The notes under the pieces are model-generated. The model searched no databases. It was not told the DNA's origin and saw nothing but the letters and a program-made list of their open reading frames with translations. A DNA stretch of 64,000 bases from Lineus longissimus (taxonomy: Eukaryota > Nemertea > Pilidiophora > Heteronemertea > Lineidae): the NCBI RefSeq assembly GCF_910592395.1, contig NC_088323.1, forward strand, positions 436,001 to 500,000. Reading direction: 5' to 3'. The translations under genes were made by a program, and so were the position numbers. Shown piece after piece: positions 1 to 12,493 of this stretch; positions within the stretch are counted from its first letter, which is position 1, and each line of letters starts with the position of its first letter.

Positions 1-463
1 ATGTTGAGATAGATCGGCCTTGCACGGAAGGTTTTTAGCGACAGTTCTACCAGTGTGAGCAGACCATTCGTAGCGAACCTTACGCTGGTCAACTTCATTA
101 ATAAAGATTCCTAATGCGATCAGCTTATTGGGAACAATTTTATATATTTTCATTGATGATGAAAAACAGGAACAAGGAACAGCATGAGGAAAGGTAAAGA
201 CTTCGTCATCTAGTTGTGCTCAGCAAAACAATTTATGGCAAAGTGCACTGGACATCTCAAATAGGAAAAGTTCCTAATGCAATCAGCTTATCTGGAACTA
301 TCCAATCGATGTCACTAAGAAATCAGTGCTGATGACTCGCCCCGCCTGACTTGGTAATGACTGTCATCACACATGGAGCTAATTACTAGAGATAATAACC
401 AGCAATAAAACCTAGTATGGCTAATGAAACGTTAGACCAGATTATGATCTAATTTCCCTACAG
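1..463. other. No gene seen; short direct repeat
   Basis: No coding or RNA gene can be supported here. A 28-bp imperfect direct repeat beginning ttcctaatgc occurs near 110-138 and again near 270-298. It may be a remnant of a tandem duplication. Otherwise this is unique A+T-rich sequence. Confidence 0.5.
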
Positions 464-609
464 ATTGCTGACCAATCAGCCACGGGAGGGAACCGTAGGG
501 ATGGGCATTATTGTCTCATCACGAGGGGTAGCTTTTTGGCGCCAACAAGATCCGTGCCTGATGATTGGGTTGATGGCATCTTTATGACATCATCTAACTG
601 GTGCGTTGG
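464..609 (+). CDS. Candidate internal exon, discoidin-like
   Basis: A 146-bp open stretch starts after a pyrimidine-rich acceptor (tttccctacag) and ends at a donor (gtaagc), with exon phases 0 and 2. The second half reads SVPDDWVDGIFMTSSNW. This resembles the start of F5/8 type C (discoidin) domains, where the family usually has I/V-P-D, a hydrophobic residue, and A-S-S followed by an aromatic residue. There are four extra residues before the T-S-S motif, and the family's usual C-x-P-L-G start is not present. Neighbouring exons were not found. What is seen: an open frame with good splice signals. What is inferred: the domain name. A chance open frame remains quite possible. Confidence 0.2.
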
Positions 610-3600
610 GTAAGCCCTCACCCATCCCACAGTCGGGGTAGGGAAACACAGAACGAGCCAGTACTTTATTGCGAAGGCGTAGCTTCTTGGCACTCTGAAA
701 ATAGACAGACTGGTGTTTCGTCTCGGAATGTCATGCTACTTTCAAAATAAAGATTGACAGATTCCAACGTTGGAGACTAGTCTCGTTATTTCCTGATGCT
801 CCTAGCCCTAACGATAGTGCAGGTACCGTCATTTAGACGACAGCGCCATTACCACAAGGCCATCAAATCCTCATTTAGTCTCCAATAGTATTTTACACTC
901 ACGAATTCCGTCCATTGATCTTAAAGTGCACATGGATTCATACTGCTACAAACAAACTATGAAAGTCACGAGGGAGCCCATTCTCCAGTAATGACTCCGG
1001 CTAAGATAGTCGTATTTCCTCCCCGCACTGATGGCCAGAGTGAGGTCAGAATACAAAGCTGCAGAGTGGGGATCAGTGACACGCAAGTAGATGGGGCCAT
1101 TAACAAGCGAAGTTCCGTGGAGACATGGTATAAAACTGCTTGGTCTCTCTATCAACCCAACAAGTTACCATTGGCCATTAACAGAGTCTTGGCGTATCAC
1201 TTGATCATAGACATGCAGTCGATGGGGCCAATTGAGCAAAGGCACAGCTGGAGCTGAAGCGCCGTGAAAATTGTTACGTGTTGGCAATGTCAATACTAAC
1301 TCGTGATACCCTATGGATTTCCCTCCCAAGACCTGGTGAGATCACAGTCGTGATACACTTTTCGAACTCAGGAGGTGAGTTTACGATGAGTTCCAACCAT
1401 CCAAACGACGCATTAGGAAGGTGACTCTGTAACTGGCAATGACCTGATGCCAGCCGCCAAAGGGTAACATAGGTAAGGACCAACTAGAAGTGGATAACTC
1501 GAAACCACATAATCAAACAGCCTCCAAACGAGCTAAGGGACCGCTTCACCTCATCTGACTCACGTGATGACCTGTCTTTATTAGCCAAATGCCAATTACA
1601 ACCGTATAAACAGGTGTTGATAAGGCTTTTTCAGCTTGTAAGTCAATGTATCTATTAGGCTGACCAATAATAAGGGTACTGTAAAAACGATGGCCATCAT
1701 TACTCTCGCCTCCTTAGTCATCATGGTTGTCCGCCAGCTTTTTAGGTTTTTTTTCTCTCAAAGTTATACTTCTCATCGATGCACGGTCCATCAATAATGG
1801 GGAAACAACAATTGGTGTGTTTCATCATACCTCAAGTCTTACCGTGGAATTGGACGTGTGATGTTCTCTCAAAAACCCTTGATGTGTTCAGTTGCCAAAT
1901 GCTGATCCCACTGATTCCATTCCTTCGAATATGAGGCAAATATCGTTATTGAAGCAATCTCCATGTAGATCATCCATGTAGCAATCTCCCCCTTAGGTGG
2001 AAAAGGGATTGTATGATGGCAGACTAAGGTAGGTAGAAGCCATGACCCGTAAGCCCTCTCAGATTAAAAGCGAATTATGGACACTCTATCCAAGGTATCA
2101 AAAACTAGTTCATTGGTAACCAACGCAAAACCAATACCATCAGTTGAACTATCTACCACCAATACTAACAGCAAGACCTGTCATATGGTGCCAGAAAAGC
2201 ATCAGTAATTCACCATTCTCAACACAGACCGCCACTCAGAGAATTCCATAGCAGACACAGAGTGAGATGTTGGTCATCATCATACGACTGCAATAAGCGG
2301 CGTAATCGCTTACTTTTTCCCTATACAACTATTCCCCAAATGGCCATTCCTCACGTAGAGCCACGAGAGACTCATTTTTAGCTACAGCCGATCTTCTTTG
2401 CTCCATTTCTCATTCGCGCTGGAAAAAGATAGCGTAGTTTGAAAGTAAACGATCACACGATTGACCGTTAGGGAACAGTTGTTATATCGCTTTATCGTAA
2501 AGTGGTGTTTGTGGGATTAATGGGTACCGTGGAGAGTGTATAGAGTTATTTGCTCAGATAATAGCATGTTTTTTTAGCAATTTTTCTAAAAGAAAAGCGA
2601 TACGTTAAACATTTTCTTAGGAGATGATGATCGAAAATATGTTCTCATTGGGATCCACTGGTTGCACTTAAGAATTGATTCTTGTCGAAAGTAGTCTTGA
2701 TGTGGCTTGATAAGCCGCGTTGGGCGGATTAATCGGCACCACAGAGGGATTAGAAAGGTATTAGCGATAGACAACGTTACATCTTTTTTATCCTGATATG
2801 AGCCAGTGATCGCCCACACAGTGAATAAGACAATTCGTGTCGAATGCAAGCAACTGAAAGTATCACAACCACTATAAATACTATAGACACTTACTTCTCC
2901 GCGGGAATATTTCACCATCCCAGTTCACCATGGTGAAATGCTGTCAGTTTACCATGGTGAATTGTGCTCAGCCACTTTAGGCGTTTTTCGAATGTAATGC
3001 CATGGACGATATGACTAAAGATCTTTCTATACTGTACCACTGTCGACTCGCGTACATTTCATAACTGTTTCTCAGTGATACCACATTGTTAAACCACACT
3101 GCCCGCATTGTAAATCACTTTAGTTGAAGCGATGAAAAGTGATGTATCTGTCTGCTTGCATCACATATGAATGCTTTATGAGGAGTCGTATATCATTGGA
3201 TGAAGCGGTTTCTGTTCAAGCTTATTCAATACCAAACCATGACAGCGGCACGTTTACAAGGAGAGAGACAGCGCGATCTCACAGTGTAAACAGTGTCGTC
3301 TATTCCTTGCAATGCACTGCAGTCCACTTACGAAATCACCTCAGCCCACAGATTATTCAAAGAAGTATTTCATGTTTCTCACCTGGTCTTTCAAAAGCAA
3401 TTTAGCCAAGATATCTCAGTTCTACTCAGTAATCTACCGCGGCATGCACATCGATAATATTATTCCTCCTTAAAGATGGATTTTCAAAATAAGTCATTTC
3501 GAAAATCAAATCGAATAATAACAATTTGTACAGTTCACTACACAATCATAAGGACTTATCTCAAAAGTAAAGATAAGCAGCAAATTGATATAGATCTACT

Positions 3601-6549
3601 GGATGGGTTCACTGCTAGCTATCCCGCCATAACAACACCTCGTCATCGCAAAGCACAAAGGCTTTACTCTCTTCACTTAACACTGAAATAACAGTCGGGT
3701 TCTGTCAAAAGGGATTCCATTATCACGCCACTGGGATTCAAGATGGATTTAGTGAAGTCGTGTTACTAGTTTAGTGTAAATCAATAGACGAGTTAATACA
3801 TGAGATGATGAATTAATGATATGTTCGCTCTTGTCAACAGATTGTTTGTTATCATCGTGTTTAGCCTCCTTTCGACTCCTGTTTTATTTCCGTCATTTAG
3901 TGAGTATATCGGGTACTGACCTACACAATGTATTTCACATTTGTCATCTGATGCAATTCATTTCCCTCCCAGTTACAAGTGAATCGATTATACGTATCAT
4001 ACAAGAATGCAGTAAGATGCAAACATTCAACCTTAAATAGAAGCGTCTATTCATGAAACTCCAATTACATTCAGCAAAAAAATTTCAATAAAATTTCTTG
4101 CGCAAAATAATATATAGATTATTCACAGATTACCAATGAATTCTAGAACGTCTTGTTGTCTCACATTAGCTATTCCGAAAGGCTTTTTTCAATGAAAACA
4201 AAGGCAACATTACACGACAATACTGTCTGTTTCCTGTCGTGCTTTTTTAATATTTAATTAGCACAATGTAATTTATTGATCGAATCATGAAATGAAACGA
4301 ATAGCAATTGTCAATTGATGGTGAAACGGTACGGAAGCTTTCTGCCTAACCGACGGCATGAAAGTCGACAATTTACTTCACAACCCTACCTTACCTTATT
4401 CTTTTCATTGAAATGGATCAATTCATTTCAAAAAGAGCCTCTAAGCAGAGTTATCGAGATGTATCATTAAAGCGCCCATATCTCTCTCGGATTCGTGTGA
4501 AATCTTAAACTGAGGGTGTGGCAATAGATTTGCCTCCGGGGTTAACTGCTGAGAACTTTACTCATCACGAAGTTTCAGTCAGATATGGGCGAACATCCTA
4601 GCCTCAGAAGACAGCTCCAGCAGTATATTTATTACACATGTTATTTTTCGTCAGCCCTTCAGCCCTATCAGCACATGAACGATTAACACCGCGGTTTGCA
4701 GTATGATGCCAAAGGTGCGCGAATGCCGCCATTAGTCATGCAACTGGATGCAGAGAAAGAAAAACATGCCCATCTATTTTACAGAAACATCATTTTATAG
4801 ACGAAGTTCTTCGCGTTGAACAGCCTCGATTCGATAAATCTATATTAAACGTAAATTAATTACCTTTCTGGCAGTATCCTGCTCATCCTGGCGAAACACA
4901 TTTTGATTATCTCAATTTTTATTTACACTTCGTGAGCCTTCCCAATTGAATGGGTTTTGGTTGAGATTGCGACATGAACGCGAATGATGAGCAACGAATG
5001 AGAAGTTGAATGTACTGTAATGGGTTTGGAGTCGTTGTATTCACAATCTGAGAGCAGTATCAGGTAAATGTGATTGTTATCCCTCAGAGGAATATATGCA
5101 GGCGCGTTTCTCTGTTACCCTCTGGGACGGATTGGCCTCCCCTCCCCTTCCAGCTATGATCCCAAAATATCACCAACTCTAAACAAACCACAAACTAAGT
5201 AGATCGACAAGGTAACGATCTACAGACCCGTGTCAGATTGAGCGTTTCAAACGACGTTAAAGATAAATGAACTCACTATCTTCACCTTATATACGGCATC
5301 ATTAGACTCCCACTTGAACAGTTTAAATGCTTACCTGAAAGAATAAAAGCGAGGAACCATTAAGACAACATTCAGGTACACGGAAGAACTAGGATATGTC
5401 TCGCTGAATAGAAGAAGGTATCATTCTGTCAGTGCAAGAAGATGTCAAGTGCAATTATCTCTTCCATTTCGACGGAAAAGAGGACTAAATTACAACAAAG
5501 CTAGGTCCTTGATGCAGTAGCATACACCTGAAATATTGATGATATACAGAATGAACTATGCACTCTGTGTCTACATTATCATGATGTATCATTACAATTC
5601 TTGGCAAGAAGATTTCATGACAGTGTACTCTCAATAGAGTAATCAAAATCAAAAATAAATCTTGATTCAAGGAATAGACATCCAGGGACATTAAAAAGCT
5701 ATTACTCAAGGTTTCCAACTGATTATTACACCATTGAAGATGCGTTAAGTCGTGTACTGAGAGTACACCAGGTATCGATATGGTCCTGCAATTTTTAAGT
5801 TACTAATTTCCTATTAACGATAAATCGCTGAAGTTGTTCGCTTCTACTATGTTTCGCCATGATATTACTTTTGATCAAGATGGTAGGCATCCTCGCCTAG
5901 CCATTTTAATCTGCGGACATGACAAATACGGCCTGCAATATTTTAAGTCGTGAACATCCAATCAGAAATAAATCTTTGAAGATGAAATCAACCTCTCGCG
6001 AATATCAAAACGCAATAACAGAGACTCGGTCCTCCGAGTCGGTCGCCGAGAAATCTATCTTTTAAAGAAAACATTCTGATGGCGGAGGAGTAATCAATCA
6101 TCGAGTAATTAAATCACTGCCTTCCACTGTTGGAGAAATTCATTGGATTTTAATCAAAAAGTTCAGTGATGAATTTCTATCACCATACAATTAATCCATG
6201 GATGGTTACGCAGATTTGCACGTGTTGTTTGGAAGAGAGACTAATTTGGTTTAACACTTTCTGCTCTGCTTTTTAGGATGCTCCGTCATTGAAAAAAAAG
6301 AAAAACGGTTTGATTCTGCAGTTAAAACCGATGATAAGGATGGGACGAGTTTAATGGATGGAGCAAATCTTTTACTCAAGAGGAATGCTTGATGATAAGT
6401 TGTTTGGCAATTGTGTTGTTCATCGTGTTGAAGGCTTGTCCGTAGCTGTTGTAGCAGAGTCCTCCCATAGTTGATATTGTGCATACAAACATTCAAAGCT
6501 GGGCCTACAACAGGTCCCGATATGTGGATCTAAGTTCATCATCACACCA
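610..6549. other. About 6 kb without a supportable gene
   Basis: Only short open frames occur, often open on both strands (for example 946-1155 minus and 991-1257 plus), and none shows a recognisable domain. Small structures include a perfect 14-bp palindrome at 2924-2937 (ttcaccatggtgaa), with a near copy just downstream, and a 7-bp-stem hairpin at 6023-6040 (gactcgg / ccgagtc). A possible 43-bp minus-strand exon at 903-945 has both splice sites but no recognisable product. Confidence 0.5.
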
Positions 6550-6810
6550 TTACGCCATTCAGTCACTGGCCTCTCAGCAGACCGTACTGGTATCAGCTAG
6601 GAGGGACATTATGCCCATTGGCAATTTGACTTGTACAAAGGGGTCGGAAACACGTAAAACCAATCACTCGTTCAATGTGTGATCGATACGACGGCCGAGG
6701 TCACTGGAGGATCAGATTATGGTGATATTGGCTCCCTGATTGAATGGGTACCCGGAGACGTGGTGTGGCTACGTTTTGTGGAAGAAAGCCACGACCATGG
6801 ACATCCGTGA
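6550..6810 (+). pseudogene. Decayed C1q-like domain
   Basis: In one plus-strand frame the translation passes through GHYAHWQFDLYKG at about 6604-6642, then NQSLVQCVIDTT at 6658-6693, then SLIEWVPGDVVWLRF at about 6730-6774, and stops at 6808-6810. The order resembles the C-terminal half of a C1q domain: G-x-Y-x-F strand, conserved Asn, then hydrophobic residues followed by G-D-x-V-W-L. Two in-frame stops (TAG 6598-6600, TAA 6655-6657) break it, and the final F-S-G-F/W-L strand is missing in frame; a degenerate version may lie about 25 bp further on in another frame. C1q-domain proteins are secreted recognition proteins and are greatly expanded in bivalves. No signal-peptide or collagen exon was found nearby. 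This is either a pseudogene or two exons misread as one. A similarity search with the translated segment would settle it. Confidence 0.4.
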
Positions 6811-9346
6811 CTGAAGCCAGGTTCCATTGTTGGCTAGTTGTTTTTTGAGGTTACACACCTAAAACCTCATGCCATTGAAAGCTTCTTCGCTACACCCCGT
6901 ATACCAATCACCTCCTCTATTATCAGTTATCAATTTGCAGCATCACCTTTTGCAGCTCGCCTCCCTCGAAAGAGCCAATTAGTTTCTCGCTGCATTAGTC
7001 AAGGAACTCATTTCAGTCTACTTGGCCTCCTCAGGGGTCATATTGATGTGAGCATGTAATCTTAATAGACTTCCAAGTCTGTTGATGCTGCAGCGGGTAG
7101 TGATCTCAAGGACACGCAATATCAGGTCAATATCATCTCGGATGATCAGTTGGTCATTTTCGTTGGATATTGACGTATTATTGGATGGCTAGGCAAGGAG
7201 AAGGAATTGTTTGATTCTTCTTCTCGAGCGCGATGCTCAATAGTCTATAAACCTGATATGTGCTGATATAAGAACACTGAACAGGAAATAACTCACACCA
7301 CAGCGGCCGTAATGTGGTCATTCACTGAAACATGATATCAATGGAATCAATAGCCTTTCATTGTAAGTTTGCACAGAAAGAAGGGTAGCATCTGAGACCG
7401 GGTTCAGAGACTGTCATTTAATGTCGATGAGTCAATGAGTAATGCAACTGCCACTGATGGCTATATCTTATTTCAGTGGTTCTTCAAAGTGTAGGCGTAA
7501 TAATGGTCAGCTTTGCAAGACCAGTAAACACAGTCAACTTCTGTTGGCTCTGACGCCTGAAGAATCCAGACGACACAACCAAAATGTTTCATGATTTTCA
7601 GCGCGTCAGCCAGCCAGCCATCCAATCTCATCTCAGTTAGATTATTTTTGGATCTATACACTGCCACAGTTAGTTATTTAATTGCTTAAACTGTCAGTTG
7701 TGACAAAGGTTTTCTTCAAAACATCAAAAGAATGGCTTTGTGGGTGAGTCACCCGTCACACTCTCTAAATGAAAAGTGACTAATTTGAGAAGTTGTTTTC
7801 AGGAGTGCAGTTATGACAGATTCAGATTTGATGGGTGGGAAACCACTTGAATATTGAACCGTGGCTTCATGATATGTCTTGCTGTCAGTCACGACAGCTG
7901 TATCTTGCAAAGGAGTCATGCCGTCAAGTATGCCAAGCACCCCCCTCCAGCTGATTTGAACGAAAATCGATACATTATTTAAGAAATTTAGAAAAAAATG
8001 TCGCAAAAAAGTTGCTCTTTTGCTAGGTTTCATCGAGTTTAACCTAACACGTCTTTTTGTCTTATCCACCGAGCATGCTAATGCCAATTTAGGCAACCTT
8101 TAGACAATCATTACCATTCTACTTATATTCATATGCACAAGCAGTTAAGCTACATCAATTACCCTAAGTAAATCACGACTAAATTGGTTTCATTTGAAGA
8201 TATTCAGCATCCTTTAGGTGAAATCTTCAACTGAAACGCACCCCTTCCGATCCACTTAGCAACTCATGACCTTTGAATAGAATATAATGATCCTTAAAAA
8301 CAATTTCGCCGGCAGCACAAATTAAATCTGAATCGTTAAATCGACGGTGATGTCTATGGCTTGTCTATAAGAGGAATGTCAACATATCTCTGGAGGGATG
8401 GAATTGAAATGAGATTTCAAAGGGAGAAGATCAATACCTTGATTTTAGACAATGCCATCAATGACTCGAGAAGCAAATGATTTCTTGTCATAGGAAGCAT
8501 CTGTGTTTTTCATCTGTGATTTCCTGGACACCATCTAATGTGTAGCTAACGAATGATGTTGCTACAGATTCAAAACTAATCTCAAAGCGACACCATGATT
8601 ACAATTAGACTCTGTTAACACCAGTCTGGAGTCAAGGATTATTCAAGATGATCAATCATGCAATTGATGAAAACAACAGAACATGAGGGAAAGAAACTTC
8701 ATGAACTGATTTACTCCCGTCACTCCCCAAAGCCTGATTGTAAAAACACCCAATGACTAACCCCATCCAATCACAGGGAGAGATGTCAAAATCTGCCAAG
8801 ATTACAGTTCGATTCTAATTCAAAGAATTCAATGCATTAGCAGCAAACATCAGGGAAATCTCCATCGGGTTTGAGGTCACAATCAACAAGCCTTTTACAT
8901 AATGGCGCGAACTCTGACGTCTCAATGCCCCGGATCTCAACATGCGCTTTAATCCCGAGTCATGGGCACACGGTCTGATTGTGTCACGGCCACCTTTGTC
9001 ATTTGGTCCTGATGTAATTTCCTGCTTATGTCCCTGCTGATAGGTTCGTGACTTGGTCGGAATTAGCTTATTGAATGATGTAAGAAAAGAACGCATCACG
9101 CGTTTGAGTGTAGGCAAATATGAGGTGTTCATTCAGAGAAAAAATTGTCTTGTGGCGTCTTGTTTCCCTTTGTGGTTTTCGTACGTCAAGCAGGAGCGAG
9201 CATACATAAAGGCCTCCATGTCTCACCTTTGTACATTGACAAATCGGTTCACCCTCCTCCTCGCGGCTGCAAAAACTGTGAAGCTCGTCACAGGTAGCGA
9301 CCCCTAAAATTCAACTCCGAAGGAGGAAATAGACGACAATAGCTAC
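6811..9346. other. No supportable gene
   Basis: Short open frames only. The longest is 7749-8096 on the minus strand (115 codons). It has no recognisable domain, no flanking splice pattern that I trust, and low-complexity stretches. No dispersed repeat shared with the rest of the window was noticed. Confidence 0.5.
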
Positions 9347-9554
9347 AGAGGGTGACTAAGACTAAACTAAGATACGAATAGGTGTAAAATGGGGCGGAAA
9401 TGGGATCACATGCCGAGATTTTGACACGCAACCACCAGATCGTAATTTGGACATGACCAAGACAGACTCATCCGCACGGTTCTGCTGTGAGTACCGTGAA
9501 CACCCTCTTTATTTTGCTATCTTCACTCTCAATGATGCAATGCAGTAGTTGGTT
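9347..9554 (+). repeat. 208-bp repeat, left inverted copy
   Basis: This segment, starting AGAGGGTGACTAAGACT, recurs in reverse complement at 18350-18557 with only five mismatches in 208 positions by direct comparison (about 98%). The outer edge is sharp; at the inner edge the similarity fades over about 15 bp (ggttttacaa versus ggttccacaa). There is no matching target duplication: outer flanks are agctac on the left and gggtta on the right. It could be one terminal inverted repeat of a ~9.2-kb unit or an independent insertion of a short element. It has no long open frame. Confidence 0.85.
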
Positions 9555-11149
9555 TTACAAACCTATCCTAGATCCTAACAAACCAAATCAGAGATCGAAA
9601 AGCCTGAATAATGTCAACTCTGTCACAATCACAAAAACAGATGAAGACACATTGGTCGAGTGAGCGAAGTTGATACAGATCAGACATATCTTACTCATTC
9701 TAAAGGATATAATCTAGAGTGATATGAAAATCCATTAAAATCTTTCAACAATATTTATTCCTCGCCGCCCAGCTCTCCCTGGCGATTTCTTGTCAATAGG
9801 GCAAATGCTAGCGAGTAAATGAAGCAACCAAAGTGATATTTGAATGTATTGCTTGGATGCTTCACCGTAAAATGATTAGTTTATTCTCTGTGCGTATGAC
9901 TGAGGGTTCAGAGGGAGGACAGGATTAGACTGGCTTCGAATAGATTTGTATTCTTCATGTAAGAAGCAGTTCACTCTCTGAGACTAAGGATGTGAACACT
10001 CGTCTTCAGGAAAGTCCATCAAAGCCAGTGGCAGTTGCTATCATCCACGCCGCAGTTGGTCTTGCTATTTGGTCAACAAAAGTGATGAGTGAAGTTAGCC
10101 ATTCTTATCAATATTCTCTATCATGCAAGCTATGAACGACTACACATAAGCCTTTATCAGGGTTAAGAGTCACCGGAATGATGAACTCAGTTAGCCCTAG
10201 AAGTGCTATGGTTAAGGCTGTCCATATTTTAGTTGCCGGCATAATGGCGTCTAGACGGTCATTATAAGATATAAACCCTCTACAACCACTACTGTCACCA
10301 AAGCCAGGAAGATATATCTCCTTGGGATATATGAGGTTGAAGCCTTGTGTATCCTCTCAACAACCATCGAGTAGGCGCTCCACGTTCACTCATAAAAAAT
10401 AAACATGTCCCTTGAGTCTGACAAATAGGGGAAGATTATCGGTGGAACTATTAGAATACTGATCGAATATAGTCGCTGAGGAATATCAAGGCGATGTAGT
10501 AGGACAACGGGGAACATGGTGACTGTTCAAGGGTGTCAGACAGGTACGATTCACACATTTTACCAACCCAAATAGCCCTACCCTAGCCATATCCCTTTTC
10601 GAGTTAATTTACTTTGTAAAACGAACCTCCTGCAAAGTACCATTAGCATAAGTTCGGAGAACATCAAGAACGACTGAGAACGCATGAAGTAAAATAAAGC
10701 CATATCGAAGAGCTTTTTTCCTGACGATGACATGAAAAACTACTCGCTCGTGATACATTGCATAAGTTCCATCAGCTTTTTAAAGCACTGCAGCAAGTTC
10801 ATAAGGCCTTCGCTTATCACGTCAAAACAAACTCTAAGTGCTTTTGCAAAGCTACTCCAGGACATAAGGTTTTCACTTTCCATCCCTTAGAGTAAGGACA
10901 TTATGATTTCTCGGACAAGTTCTTCACATACTTCAGCACTCGACGAAATGATGAACTCGACTATATGATTCTGCCCTAACACTCCGGAACCAAACCATAA
11001 CTGAACGCCGTATATTTCATGAGCTGTATCCACTGGAGGTCTGGGGTGCTAAACTCCACGGCGGAAAATTGATTATGCAAAGTTCGTAAATGTTTGGCTT
11101 CCATATATCAATTTTATGAGGCAGAATCTGAGTCGGATCAATAGTCGGT
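9555..11149. other. No gene seen inside the inverted-repeat interval
   Basis: A+T-rich sequence with only short open frames. No polymerase, integrase or ATPase motif was seen, as would be expected if the flanking inverted repeats bounded an autonomous large DNA transposon. Confidence 0.5.
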
Positions 11150-11530
11150 GATTTTAGATTAGTCGCACGAGGACATGATACCCAAGGAAGGTGATCTTGA
11201 CTTGATTTCAACCCGCCACTTTAGGACATGCATGGGGTATTGGGACCTTGACTGCCGGCCTGGGGAGGCTACGGCTGTCATTTAGTGATTTAAGATTAAT
11301 CACACGAGGACATGATAGTCAGAGAAGGTGATCTAGACTTGACTTGAAGCCCGTCAATTCTGGGTCTGCATGGGGTGTTAAGACCTTGACGGACGGCGTA
11401 GTTAGGCCGTGGCTGTAATATGTGATTTTCCATTGGTAACAAGAAGACGTGATAGTCGAGAAGGTGCATCTGGACTTGACCGCAGCCCGTAGGTAGGGTC
11501 ACGACAAGACTGGTGTGAGGGTTTGACTGT
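11150..11530 (+). repeat. Tandem repeat, ~137-bp unit, about 2.8 copies
   Basis: Units begin near 11150, 11287 and 11424. Shared blocks are cacgaggacatgata, the aaggtgatct...gacttga region, and gcatggggt followed by gaccttgac. Spacing is 137 bp between the starts. The third unit is more diverged and loses similarity near 11530. Short open frames here are by-products of the repetition. Confidence 0.7.
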
Positions 11531-11943
11531 TGTCTGACTTAACTGCCACCAAGCCATGATGTCCTGTTGGCGGACCTGGGAGCATAGCAAGTTGAGGCCT
11601 GCTATACCAATAAGAAAGGAAATTCACCGCTGCCTTTTGCTTGTGGTGGGCTTGCAAGTAAACTCACATACGTCCAATATAAATAGATTGTGTCAGAATG
11701 CATCGCTTGTCCCGCTGCGAAGGAATGATTCACTGCTCAACACAGCCAAAGATACGTTATAAGTCATAAATCCATATTCCCTCTATCTCTAACAAATCAT
11801 GAATAAGCTGAAGCCGAAACCGCTTCATTTAGATTAATTGTCAGCATTACAACGAGACTGCGGCAGTAAGGTCGGAGTTCAGCCATGTTTCGTTGCTTTT
11901 GAGTTATTATCAATGTCATTACGCAACGGGAATATAAATAATG

Positions 11944-12208
11944 CCATGATGTTCTTGTTTAGCTGTGATGAATGGGAGATTAATAGAGGCGGGCCCGTTT
12001 GAAAGAGTCCATGTAAGCCTTCGACAATTACGCTAGTAATGACCTTCGAACTGCATGAAGGCACAGAAGAGCAGCTTAAACTGTTTTAAACATGAGATGT
12101 ATATCAACGGGTATTCGTCACGTCCGTTGATGGAACATAGCACGCCCTTGTTCTGCTCTGATAAATGGGAGAATAATAGAGAATGCCCATTTGATGAGAA
12201 CATGTATT
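11944..12208 (+). repeat. Diverged ~190-bp tandem duplication
   Basis: The block around 11953-12014 (cttgttt...gatgaatgggagattaatagag) recurs at about 12147-12208 (cttgttc...gataaatgggagaataatagag), about 75% identical by eye. Minus-strand frames in both copies read a related segment (LLISHSSQLNK versus LLFSHLSEQNK), so the duplicated unit may once have been coding, but no domain is recognised. Confidence 0.4.
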
Positions 12209-12478
12209 TGGTATCCATTGATATACCTTCGTCGATGAAGCTAGCAAGGACCTTTGGAATGGCAGAAAAAGCCGATAAAGAATGCGTGTTTAAACATGGG
12301 CTTCGGCGACTCGGCTACCCAGGATCTTGCAGCCGTATTAGATGTCTATTTGATATTGAATTCAGTAAACGATTAGTCGCTAAGCTCTGTTGACAACTCG
12401 AATCCCTCAAGGCAGAGCCGGTGACGCAATGGATTGGTTTGATAAAGAATGACATTTTTAGTACGACCGCCTCATTAG

Positions 12479-12493
12479 CCCCCCCCCCCCCCC
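12479..12493. repeat. Poly-C run (15 bases)
   Basis: An uninterrupted run of 15 cytosines. Its exact length may be a sequencing or assembly artefact. Confidence 0.9.

Noticed and set aside
508-693. Minus-strand frame with a hydrophobic start (KYWLVLCFP)
   Set aside because: It overlaps a better-supported exon candidate on the plus strand and lacks a donor or domain.
2586-2918. 110-codon minus frame and a nearby Kozak-like ATG with a gtaagt donor
   Set aside because: The possible 12-codon first exon (MVNWDGEIFPRR) sits in a palindromic ccatgg repeat, and nothing links it to other exons.
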